5,376 bases of DNA. Source: Rhizobiaceae bacterium (lineage in GTDB: Bacteria; Pseudomonadota; Alphaproteobacteria; Rhizobiales; Rhizobiaceae). The stretch is taken from assembly GCA_016764155.1 (NCBI GenBank), contig JAESSK010000292.1:1-5376 (forward strand). Reading direction: 5' to 3'. The notes under the pieces were generated by a model. That model was not told the DNA's origin, did not search any database, and worked only from the letters and a program-made list of their open reading frames with translations. Positions 1-5,376 of this stretch are shown here, one piece after another. The translations under genes and the position numbers were made by a program. The first letter of the stretch is position 1. Each line of letters starts with the position of its first letter.

Positions 1-1026
1 GAATATCCAGCGAACGGTTTGTGCAATATAGGCTTCATAACGCCCGCGATCGCCAGATTCCAGATAGGCCGAAAACCTGTGAGCCGTAGCCGCACGCACC
101 GCGAAATAGACAAAATGAACCAGCGCCAGAGTTTTCACCGCAGCGAAGTAAACCGCCACATCTTCGGGCCGCATTAACGCACTGACGAACAAAATATCCA
201 CCGAGGTCAATAATACATAAAAACCCTCAATCAGAAAAATCGGCAAGGCAACCAGCGCCCATTCTTTCATTTTGAACTGCATCGGTCCCTTGGGAATAGC
301 ACCCTTGAGCTTTGAAACTAGCGCCATAAACTGACCCGTACTGGCGATATAAGTGGCAATGATCGTTACTCCCATCGCGGTCACCGCACTGGGTTGAAAA
401 CCAATTGCCAAGGCAACCAGCATAAAGGTCAAAATCATGATCGGGCGAATGACAAAGGTCGGAACCAGCGCTGTACCGGGCCAGTCAAAAGCCCGACATA
501 CCCCATCCTGCACTTCCTGCAACGCCAGCATTGGCAAACAAATAACAGATAGAACGATTGGCACTACGTAATAGTCCGTCATCGAATCCTGAAAAGTATA
601 GATAAACACACCGCCCAAAATTGCGATCACTGTCGAGGGAAGAAACGCAAAACTAACGCTGCCAACAATCGTACCGCGCAATAATTCATCGTCACCGGAT
701 TCGCGGTACTTGCCAATGAACCGCAATACGGCGGTAGGCAATCCGATACAAGAAACCGTTCCGAGAATAACGATCACCACCCAGACGCCGACAAATATTC
801 CGAATTCGAATTCGCCCATCCAGCGCGCAAGTAAAACCTGGGAGAGAAACGCAATCGCCGCACTGAAAACACGGATGGCAAAAACCAGCAGCGCCATGCG
901 CTTTGATACTGCATCATCATCCGTGCCGTTCAAAATCATATCGGCCTGCTCCAGCCATGGCTGTGCATGGTGAGCAAGTTTATCCGGCAGCTTTGAACCG
1001 ATGGAGTGGGATAGATTGATACGCAA
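1..1026 (-). CDS. Polysaccharide flippase-type membrane protein (MATE/Wzx-like), C-terminus cut by window edge
   Basis: An open frame of 342 codons runs off the left edge without a stop, so the C-terminus is missing; relatives are usually about 450-520 residues. The protein begins with about 42 hydrophilic residues, then alternates long hydrophobic segments (roughly residues 43-66, 71-93, 113-136, 148-166, 188-212, 216-236, 262-285 and 298-318) with short charged loops. The segment FLSQVLLARWMG followed by a second helix with a Gly/Pro end is typical of the polysaccharide biosynthesis/flippase family, which moves lipid-linked sugar units across the inner membrane; the exact substrate cannot be read. 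The TTG start at 1024-1026 is chosen because AAGGGA lies 8 bases upstream, an in-frame stop sits four codons further up, and the hydrophilic N-terminus resembles that of rhizobial homologues as I remember them. The first ATG, residue 30 at 937-939, also has a GGAG 9 bases upstream and remains an alternative. It probably follows DUF924 in direction only, since 104 bases separate them. Family is fairly sure, specific role is not. Confidence 0.85.
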   Translation of the reverse strand, partial: MRINLSHSIGSKLPDKLAHHAQPWLEQADMILNGTDDDAVSKRMALLVFAIRVFSAAIAFLSQVLLARWMGEFEFGIFVGVWVVIVILGTVSCIGLPTAVLRFIGKYRESGDDELLRGTIVGSVSFAFLPSTVIAILGGVFIYTFQDSMTDYYVVPIVLSVICLPMLALQEVQDGVCRAFDWPGTALVPTFVIRPIMILTFMLVALAIGFQPSAVTAMGVTIIATYIASTGQFMALVSKLKGAIPKGPMQFKMKEWALVALPIFLIEGFYVLLTSVDILFVSALMRPEDVAVYFAAVKTLALVHFVYFAVRAATAHRFSAYLESGDRGRYEAYIAQTVRWIF

Positions 1027-1064
1027 CGAATTGGTCCCTTAATGTCGCGACAAATTACAACATG

Positions 1065-1100
1065 CCGTTTAACAAACCGTTTGAACTAGCCGGTTTGAAG
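1065..1100. repeat. Three short direct repeats forming an inverted repeat upstream of the flippase gene
   Basis: The + strand carries CCGTTTAAC (1065-1073), CCGTTTGAAC (1077-1086) and CCGGTTTGAAG (1090-1100), spaced 12 and 13 bases. Within this, CAAACCG (1073-1079) and CGGTTTG (1091-1097) form a perfect 7-base inverted repeat with an 11-base loop. On the minus strand, TGTAAT (complement of 1054-1059) resembles a -10 box, and the matching -35 position would fall on the middle repeat. An operator overlapping the flippase promoter is one reading; chance similarity is another. No T-run follows the hairpin on the minus strand, so it is not a classic terminator for DUF924. Confidence 0.35.
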
Positions 1101-1130
1101 GGATAAATGCGTCAATTTCAGGGTTTATGG

Positions 1131-1670
1131 TTAACCCTTAAACCCACCCTTATCGAGAAAAGCCTGTTCCTCATGAGTTGTATCGCGCCCAAGCACCTCA
1201 TTTCGGTGCGGAAACCGCCCGAATTGCTTGATAATATCATGATGTTCGATGGCTGCTTTAAGATTTTCAGGAATGTCCATGGTTTCAAAAATCCGCACAC
1301 ACTCTTCTTGGTGTTCAAGTGCCTCCGAATGCATTAATGGCAGATAAAAGAAGGTGGCGAGATTGTCATCAGCCTCTTTATCACACCCCTTAGCAATGGC
1401 TGCCTTGGCGATAGCCAAGCATTGTGCATCCTGAGCAAAGGTAGCCGGATCACCACGAAACATATTGCGTGAAAACTGATCCAGTATCAGCACCAACGCT
1501 AAACAATCATCGGCGTTTTTCTCCCAGTCAGATAGCTCACCAGCAACCGCTTGGGCGTGTAATTCACCAAACTCATCGATAATTCGCTTATCAATGGCAG
1601 CGTCTTTTTTCCACCACCCCTTAGGTCCAATTTCGCGCCAAAATTCGAGCACCGTTTGAGCATTTTTCAT
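1131..1670 (-). CDS. DUF924 family protein
   Basis: A complete protein of 179 residues, close to the usual length for DUF924 (PF06041), a helical TPR-like family of unknown biochemical role found widely in proteobacteria and some eukaryotes. The family's hallmarks are visible in order: an N-terminal VLEFW with a tryptophan pair (residues 7-20), LDQFSRNMFRG (63-73), FFYLPLMHSE (107-116) and QFGRFPHRNEVLGR (149-162), with a short tail. No signal peptide or membrane segment is seen, so it should be cytosolic. The ATG start is supported by GGAAAG 9 bases upstream and by the match of the first residues to the family. It is transcribed divergently from the tusA-like gene across about 90 bases, so its promoter should lie there; a weak TTGGTT-17-TAAAGT pair exists on the minus strand but is not convincing. 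No key motif is missing. Identification is firm, function unknown. Confidence 0.93.
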   Translation of the reverse strand: MKNAQTVLEFWREIGPKGWWKKDAAIDKRIIDEFGELHAQAVAGELSDWEKNADDCLALVLILDQFSRNMFRGDPATFAQDAQCLAIAKAAIAKGCDKEADDNLATFFYLPLMHSEALEHQEECVRIFETMDIPENLKAAIEHHDIIKQFGRFPHRNEVLGRDTTHEEQAFLDKGGFKG

Positions 1671-1718
1671 GAAAATTATCTTTCCGACTGGGTTGCATCT
1701 TCACTTTAGGAGTACTTT

Positions 1719-1766
1719 ATGCGTTATCGTGGTAACAACCAAGTGCGATCCGGAGCAATAGATTGA
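1719..1766 (+). CDS. Possible 15-codon leader peptide overlapping the tusA-like start
   Basis: ATG at 1719 has a near-ideal Shine-Dalgarno, AGGAG at 1708-1712, spaced 6 bases. It opens a frame of MRYRGNNQVRSGAID ending at TGA 1764-1766. That stop overlaps the TTG start of the sulfurtransferase gene (1763-1765) in the four bases TTGA. This arrangement is typical of translational coupling: ribosomes ending the leader would restart on the next gene. The peptide matches nothing I recognise, and it has no run of one amino acid that would suggest classical attenuation. Alternatives are a chance ATG, or a single-base error or frameshift that hides an N-terminal extension of the sulfurtransferase. 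The ribosome-binding site is clear; that the peptide matters is inference. Confidence 0.35.
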   Translation: MRYRGNNQVRSGAID

Positions 1767-1993
1767 CCAACACTATCCCGATACTGGACCTGCGCGGTCT
1801 TAAATGTCCCCTACCCGTATTAAAAGCAAAAAAGGCCATGCGTTCACTTGAACAGGGAAACCGCATCTGGCTGGAAACCACAGACCCACTGGCGGTGATC
1901 GACGTTCCGGCATTTTGCAATGAGGATAAGCATACCTTGCTTGAAACCATCGAGGCCGATGGCTTTCATCGGTTTTTGGTGGAACACGGCTAA
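1763..1993 (+). CDS. tusA: TusA-family sulfurtransferase (sulfur carrier)
   Basis: A complete 76-residue protein, close to the 75-81 residues usual for TusA/SirA-like proteins. It opens with the family signature DLRGLKCPLPVLKAKKAM (residues 9-26): Cys15 in the CPxP motif is the residue that carries the persulfide in this family. The middle has TTDPLAVIDVPAFC (39-52), whose second cysteine, Cys52, is in my recollection common in alphaproteobacterial members. In Escherichia coli TusA passes sulfur from IscS toward 2-thiouridine in tRNA; other members serve molybdenum cofactor or sulfur-oxidation pathways, and no neighbour here says which applies. It is expected to be cytosolic. The TTG start at 1763 is the only plausible one: GGAG lies 7 bases upstream, an in-frame TAA at 1733-1735 blocks any longer form, and no ATG precedes the CPxP motif. 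It overlaps a leader frame at its start and the transporter's stop codon at its end. Family is firm; the tusA symbol is by similarity and could cover a paralogue. Confidence 0.9.
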   Translation: MTNTIPILDLRGLKCPLPVLKAKKAMRSLEQGNRIWLETTDPLAVIDVPAFCNEDKHTLLETIEADGFHRFLVEHG

Positions 1994-2880
1994 TCAGCGA
2001 TTTTAGGTTGCACCAAAGCGACGCCTGCAATCATCACGCCCAGCGCTATCCACACCTCATTGGCATGGCTATCGCCCATGAATAATACCCCGATAAACAC
2101 CGCCGACATCGTCACAATATAGGCAATCTGGCTGGCAAAAACCGAGCCGGCAATGCCCACCAGCCAGATATAGCCAGCATAAGAGAGCGCATGTAAAATA
2201 GAGGCCAGCAACAAGGACCATTCCGCTGCTTGCCACGGCACGCTCAAATCCACCCCGGCATCAAACACCACCACCAATAGGCCGGAAATGAAAAGCCCGA
2301 TTATAGAGGCCATCAGCAATGTGGTGATCGGTTCAGATTTCTTTGGTGTTTGAGTGGCCAGATAATTGGTCTCAATTCCGTAGAAAAACGGCGCAACCAG
2401 CGCCAGCAAAGCAAATACCACTTGGCCAGGTTTGGGCAGACTGGCTTCCGGCGCCACCAGAAGAGTGACCGCGAGCATCCCCAATACCACCCCGACAAGT
2501 CGAACGGCCGAGAGTTTTTCAACACGGAATATCAACGCGATCATCAAAGCAAACATCGGCACGGTTGCAATGATGATCCCCAATATCCCGGTGGGCAAAT
2601 GGGGAGCCGCCAGATAGGAAAATCCATTTGGCACCAACGTCCCCACCAGGGCGATAATGGTATAAAAAATCAATCTTTGCCGACTAATCAAAATCTTCAG
2701 CCGAAGCACCAAAGCCAACGCACCAAGGATAATAATGGCCACAACGAACTGCCAGAAAATCACCCCAAAAGGATGATGTCCGGTAGAAACCGCAATTTTT
2801 GAAAGCGGGATGGTCGCGCCCCAAAAAATGCCGAGAACGATAAGCGCAACCCAGCTTTTATACCGCCCGAAAATGCTCAT
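1990..2880 (-). CDS. EamA/DMT-superfamily transporter
   Basis: A complete 296-residue, very hydrophobic protein with about ten predicted membrane helices (roughly residues 9-30, 38-60, 71-91, 97-116, 124-143, 153-172, 185-207, 219-240, 245-267 and 273-292). This is the standard layout of the drug/metabolite transporter superfamily, two tandem five-helix EamA repeats. The first helix has the FWGATIPLSK segment characteristic of these proteins. Members export amino acids, nucleosides or other metabolites, or move sugars; the substrate here cannot be told from sequence. It starts 14 bases after the gcdH stop codon, in the same direction, which suggests one transcript and perhaps translational coupling, since the ribosome site before its ATG (AGCGGTG) is weak. 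Its TAG stop shares bases with the TAA of the convergent tusA-like gene, leaving no room for a terminator between them. Family is firm. Confidence 0.92.
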   Translation of the reverse strand: MSIFGRYKSWVALIVLGIFWGATIPLSKIAVSTGHHPFGVIFWQFVVAIIILGALALVLRLKILISRQRLIFYTIIALVGTLVPNGFSYLAAPHLPTGILGIIIATVPMFALMIALIFRVEKLSAVRLVGVVLGMLAVTLLVAPEASLPKPGQVVFALLALVAPFFYGIETNYLATQTPKKSEPITTLLMASIIGLFISGLLVVVFDAGVDLSVPWQAAEWSLLLASILHALSYAGYIWLVGIAGSVFASQIAYIVTMSAVFIGVLFMGDSHANEVWIALGVMIAGVALVQPKIAD

Positions 2881-2894
2881 TCAAAACACCGCTT

Positions 2895-4118
2895 TTAAAA
2901 GAATGCCTGAATGCCGGTTTGTGCCCGACCCAGGATGAGCGCATGCACATCATGAGCCCCTTCGTAGGTATTCACCGTTTCCAGATTTTGCGCGTGTCGC
3001 ATCACATGATATTCGATCGAAATACCGTTGCCGCCATGCATATCGCGGGCCATACGGGCAATATCGAGCGCCTTGCCACAATTATTACGCTTAATGATAG
3101 AAATCATTTCAGGCGCAGCTTTTGCTTCATCCATCAATCGACCAACGCGCAAGGAGGCTTGCAGTCCGAGCGCAATTTCCGTTTGCATATCGGCCAGTTT
3201 CTTTTGGTAAAGCTGCATTCCAGCAAGGGGTTTATTGAATTGTTTGCGGTCCAGACCATATTGGCGCGAGCGGTGCCAGCAATCTTCTGCCGCCCCCATC
3301 ACACCCCAGGAAATACCGTAACGTGCCCGGTTGAGACAGCCAAACGGGCCTTTTAAACCGGAGACATTCGGCAATAAATGCTCTTCCCCGATCTCGACAC
3401 CCTCGAGAACAATTTCGCCGGTGGTCGACGCGCGCAAAGAAAGTTTGCCGCTAATTTTCGGCGCACTTAATCCCTTCATGCCCTTTTCCAGCACAAATCC
3501 GCGTATCTTACCTTCATGGGCATCAGATTTTGCCCAAACCACGAAAACATCGGCAAAAGGCGAATTGGAAATCCACGTTTTCGTACCGTTAAGCACATAG
3601 CCGCCCTGCACTTTTGTCGCCGTTGTTTTCATACTGCCGGGATCAGAACCCGCATCAGGTTCCGTCAGACCAAAACAGCCAATCCACTCGCCGGAAGCCA
3701 GTTTCGGAAGATATTTCATCCGCTGCTCTTCGCTGCCATAGGCATAGATCGGATACATCACCAAGGACGATTGAACGCTCATCATCGAACGATAGCCACT
3801 ATCAACCCGCTCCACTTCACGCGCCACCAGCCCGTAAGCCACATAACCAGCACCAATGCCGCCATATTGTTCTGGGATGGTAGAACCAAGCAGGCCCATT
3901 TCGCCCATCTCCGCAAAAATTTCAGGTGCCGCTGTTTCATTCAGATAGGCATCTTTCACCCGGGGCATTAACTTCCCTTGCGCATAGGCCTGCGCTGAAT
4001 CGCGGATCATGCGCTCTTCCTCGCTCAACTGGTCTTCCAGCAAAAACGGGTCTTCCCAATTAAACGATCCCAATGATGGCAGGCTCTTTGCTTCAAGTTT
4101 TGGTGCTTTGCTACTCAT
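2895..4118 (-). CDS. gcdH: Glutaryl-CoA dehydrogenase
   Basis: A 407-residue flavoprotein of the acyl-CoA dehydrogenase family that converts glutaryl-CoA to crotonyl-CoA and CO2, a step in lysine, tryptophan and aromatic-acid breakdown, passing electrons to ETF in the cytosol. Features in order: helical N-terminal domain; [15 protein letters not shown] (residues 106-120), whose Arg110 matches the substrate-carboxylate-binding Arg of human GCDH and separates it from ordinary acyl-CoA dehydrogenases; the flavin-contacting [13 protein letters not shown] (148-160) and NGTKTWISN (177-185); and the C-terminal [18 protein letters not shown], where Glu386 is the catalytic base. The frame stays open back to an ATG at 4185-4187 (430 residues), but that one has no ribosome site, while ATG 4116-4118 has GGAG spaced 6 bases, and the extra 23 residues would add a polar tail not expected in the family. 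The EamA transporter follows after 14 bases; the RAM-domain gene is divergent. Nothing essential is missing. Confidence 0.95.
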   Translation of the reverse strand: MSSKAPKLEAKSLPSLGSFNWEDPFLLEDQLSEEERMIRDSAQAYAQGKLMPRVKDAYLNETAAPEIFAEMGEMGLLGSTIPEQYGGIGAGYVAYGLVAREVERVDSGYRSMMSVQSSLVMYPIYAYGSEEQRMKYLPKLASGEWIGCFGLTEPDAGSDPGSMKTTATKVQGGYVLNGTKTWISNSPFADVFVVWAKSDAHEGKIRGFVLEKGMKGLSAPKISGKLSLRASTTGEIVLEGVEIGEEHLLPNVSGLKGPFGCLNRARYGISWGVMGAAEDCWHRSRQYGLDRKQFNKPLAGMQLYQKKLADMQTEIALGLQASLRVGRLMDEAKAAPEMISIIKRNNCGKALDIARMARDMHGGNGISIEYHVMRHAQNLETVNTYEGAHDVHALILGRAQTGIQAFF

Positions 4119-4134
4119 AAAATTCTCCAACGCC

Positions 4135-4146
4135 GGGCCATGGCCC
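4135..4146. promoter_or_regulatory. 12-base perfect palindrome in the gcdH leader
   Basis: GGGCCATGGCCC is a perfect two-fold symmetric site lying 16 bases upstream of the gcdH ATG and about 70 bases upstream of the divergent RAM-domain gene. If the candidate gcdH promoter is right, the site falls within the transcribed leader, where a bound protein could block elongation. Having no loop, it would form a poor RNA hairpin. A 12-base palindrome can occur by chance, so the regulatory role is a guess. Confidence 0.25.
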
Positions 4147-4178
4147 AAATCAGTGTCTTGCCGGAAGTTTCTCTCCGC

Positions 4179-4206
4179 GTTATTCATTGGTAATGAGTTT
4201 TTTCAA
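4179..4206 (-). promoter_or_regulatory. Candidate sigma-70-type promoter for gcdH
   Basis: On the minus strand TTGAAA (complement of 4201-4206, 5 of 6 matches to the -35 consensus) is followed after 16 bases by AATAAC (complement of 4179-4184, 4 of 6 to the -10 consensus). Transcription would begin near 4172, giving a leader of about 50 bases that contains the palindrome and the ribosome site of the 407-residue form. This start would exclude the upstream ATG at 4185-4187, in line with the shorter gcdH. The match is modest and untested. Confidence 0.3.
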
Positions 4207-4217
4207 AAAGGTGAACC

Positions 4218-4454
4218 ATGAAACCGATTTTTCTGATGATTAAAACCGAAGTGGGCAAAGCCTATGATTTGGCTGCCATTTTGGCTGATATGGAAGTCGC
4301 CTCGGAAATATATTCAATTTCCGGCGAATATGATCTAATGGCCAAAATCTACGTCGACGACGAGACTGACATCGGGCGTAAAATCGCAGAATTAGTGGTC
4401 GATCAACCTTTGATCAAAGGCACTTATACGCTGATCACCCATCGTGCATTTTAG
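4218..4454 (+). CDS. Stand-alone Lrp/AsnC ligand-binding (RAM) domain protein
   Basis: A complete 78-residue protein consisting only of the AsnC/Lrp effector-binding fold (PF01037, a dimeric alpha/beta barrel). The opening beta strand MKPIFLMIKTEVG, the helix AYDLAAILADMEVASEIYSISG, the strand EYDLMAKIYVDD and the closing segment PLIKGTYTLITHRAF give the usual beta-alpha-beta-beta-alpha-beta order, with SGEYD at the effector-pocket turn. The N-terminal helix-turn-helix of full Lrp proteins is absent, and no space exists upstream for one, so it cannot bind DNA by the usual means. Known stand-alone RAM proteins bind amino acids and form oligomers; the ligand and role here are unknown. The start is well supported by AAGG at 4208-4211, 6 bases before the ATG. 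It is divergent from gcdH and three bases upstream of a P450 gene, probably co-transcribed with it. A weak TTGCCG-17-TATTCA promoter may lie at 4158-4186. Confidence 0.88.
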   Translation: MKPIFLMIKTEVGKAYDLAAILADMEVASEIYSISGEYDLMAKIYVDDETDIGRKIAELVVDQPLIKGTYTLITHRAF

Positions 4455-4457
4455 CAT

Positions 4458-5376
4458 ATGAAATTCTCCATCAATCCTGGCAATCCTGAATTTTTCAACA
4501 ATCCCTATCCAGTTTATAAAGAAATGCAGGCCATTGGGCCGGCAATCTACTGGGAAGAATATAAGATGACCTGCTTCACCCAATACGAGCCGGTTAATCT
4601 GGCTTTGAGGGAACGAAAATTTGGTCGCGATTTTTCCGCGCCCCTGACCCGTGAAGAAGTCGGTCTGCCGGAAATTGCGCCTCACGTTAAACCGTTTTAT
4701 GATTTTGAAGCCCATTCGCTGCTGGAACTTGAGCCACCAGCCCACACGCGCCTGCGAAAATTGATAAATCGCGCTTTTTTGTCGCGCCATATCGAAAAAT
4801 TGCGCCCTGAAATCGAAATTTTGGCCCACCAGCTAATCGATGGTTTTCCAGATAATGGTAGTTTTGATCTGCTATCGCTTTACGCCGAAAAAATACCGGT
4901 CATTGTTATCTCCAGATTGCTCGGCATTCCGGAAGAAATGAGCGATCAATTGCTGATCTGGTCCCATAATATGGTTGCCATGTACCAGTTTAACCGCAGT
5001 CGAGAAATTGAAAATGCTGCGGTCACCGCTACCGATGAATTTTCCGAATTTATGCGCAGTTACATCGAGAAACGTCGTGATCAACCGGCCGATGATCTCA
5101 TCAGCTTGCTGATTGCTGCCCGCGAAGATGGCCAGCATTTAAGCGAAGAAGAGCTGATTACCACCTGCATTTTGCTGCTCAATGCAGGCCATGAAGCAAC
5201 AGTACACGCAATTGGAAATGGCGTGAAAGCCTTGTTGCAAGCAGGCCCGGAGACACGCCAAGAGTTTGGTAAATATGCAGACAAATTCCGCAATGTGGAC
5301 GAGTTGATGCGTTACGATTCACCGCTTCATATGTTCACCCGCTACGTGCTGGAAGATACAGAATTGGCTGGGGTTA
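4458..5376 (+). CDS. Cytochrome P450, C-terminus cut by window edge
   Basis: The first 306 residues of a P450, usually about 400 long in bacteria; the frame is open to the right edge. It is a soluble class I type without a membrane anchor. Visible landmarks: NPEFFNNPYPVYKEM near the N-terminus (residues 9-23); the C-helix LEPPAHTRLR (91-100), whose His and Arg contact haem propionates; the I-helix LLNAGHEATVHAIGNG around 240-255; and the K-helix ExxR, Glu282 to Arg285, followed by YDSP. The haem-ligand cysteine loop is beyond the window. In the I-helix the acid Glu246 is present, but the next residue, where most P450s have the oxygen-activating Thr, is Ala247, with Thr248 one step later. The ATG is three bases after the RAM-domain stop and has no Shine-Dalgarno sequence, which suggests translational coupling. 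The substrate cannot be inferred; it would need a ferredoxin partner, none of which is in view. Confidence 0.93.
   Translation, partial: MKFSINPGNPEFFNNPYPVYKEMQAIGPAIYWEEYKMTCFTQYEPVNLALRERKFGRDFSAPLTREEVGLPEIAPHVKPFYDFEAHSLLELEPPAHTRLRKLINRAFLSRHIEKLRPEIEILAHQLIDGFPDNGSFDLLSLYAEKIPVIVISRLLGIPEEMSDQLLIWSHNMVAMYQFNRSREIENAAVTATDEFSEFMRSYIEKRRDQPADDLISLLIAAREDGQHLSEEELITTCILLLNAGHEATVHAIGNGVKALLQAGPETRQEFGKYADKFRNVDELMRYDSPLHMFTRYVLEDTELAGV

Noticed and set aside
710..973. 87-codon + strand frame within the flippase gene
   Set aside because: Low-complexity Thr/Ser/Asn-rich product antisense to a clear membrane protein that runs through to the window edge.
1121..1145. Inverted repeat GGGTTT/AAACCC at the DUF924 stop codon as a terminator
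   Set aside because: The stem is only six pairs with a 13-base loop, overlaps the coding end, and on the minus strand is not followed by a T-run.
1107..1337. Frames on both strands overlapping the DUF924 C-terminus
   Set aside because: DUF924 motifs are in the 1131-1670 minus frame; the others are shadows.
1723..1736. Imperfect dyad GTTATCGTGGTAAC between DUF924 and tusA
   Set aside because: Only five of seven positions are symmetric and it overlaps the possible leader peptide; too short to claim as an operator.
2350..2802. 150-codon open frame on the + strand inside the transporter gene
   Set aside because: Its product is rich in Gln, His, Asn and Arg with no domain; it is the antisense shadow of a clear EamA transporter.
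2919..3971. Several open frames of 60-151 codons on the + strand opposite gcdH
   Set aside because: They lie fully within the coding sequence of a well-conserved enzyme, have no plausible ribosome site or family resemblance, and show the composition of antisense translation.
4392..5293. Minus-strand open frames opposite the RAM-domain and P450 genes
   Set aside because: The + strand carries recognisable P450 motifs throughout; the minus-strand products match nothing and have no start signals.
1..5376. Mobile elements, CRISPR arrays, toxin-antitoxin or phage-defence systems, tRNA genes
   Set aside because: Genes are tightly packed housekeeping or metabolic types; no transposase, integrase, long repeats, regularly spaced repeats or tRNA-like folds were seen.

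Overview
The window reads as ordinary chromosome of an alphaproteobacterium, most likely of the Hyphomicrobiales (Rhizobiales). This rests on the look of the proteins: the O-antigen-flippase-like membrane protein with its hydrophilic N-terminus, the stand-alone Lrp/AsnC ligand-binding domain and the DUF924 protein all resemble versions familiar from that order. Base composition looks close to 50% GC by eye, low for the order, and could fit a marine or host-associated member. No database search was run, so the placement is inference. Seven protein genes fill almost all of the sequence, and the largest gap is about 100 bases. I see no rRNA, tRNA, CRISPR array, insertion sequence, integrase or phage gene.

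Left part (1-1670, minus strand): the 5' three-fifths or more of a polysaccharide flippase-type membrane protein runs off the left edge, reading leftward from a TTG start. Upstream of it, in the same direction, is a complete DUF924 gene. The 104-base gap between them holds short direct repeats that also form an inverted repeat.

Middle (1671-2880): a small TusA-type sulfurtransferase gene reads rightward, divergent from DUF924. It starts at TTG and overlaps a 15-codon open frame with an excellent Shine-Dalgarno sequence. Its stop codon overlaps the stop codon of a convergent EamA/DMT-type transporter gene.

Right part (2881-5376): the transporter lies 14 bases downstream of a glutaryl-CoA dehydrogenase gene (gcdH), so the two probably form a leftward operon. 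Divergent from gcdH is a 78-residue stand-alone Lrp/AsnC effector-binding domain with no DNA-binding part. Three bases later comes a cytochrome P450 gene, cut by the right edge before its haem-binding cysteine. GcdH oxidises and decarboxylates glutaryl-CoA from lysine, tryptophan or aromatic breakdown. A functional link between it and the RAM-domain protein/P450 pair is suggested only by the shared 99-base divergent region.

I did not find a convincing new multi-gene system. The points most worth checking are the overlapping leader frame before tusA, the Ala replacing the usual I-helix Thr of the P450, the RAM-P450 coupling, and the operator-like palindrome upstream of gcdH.
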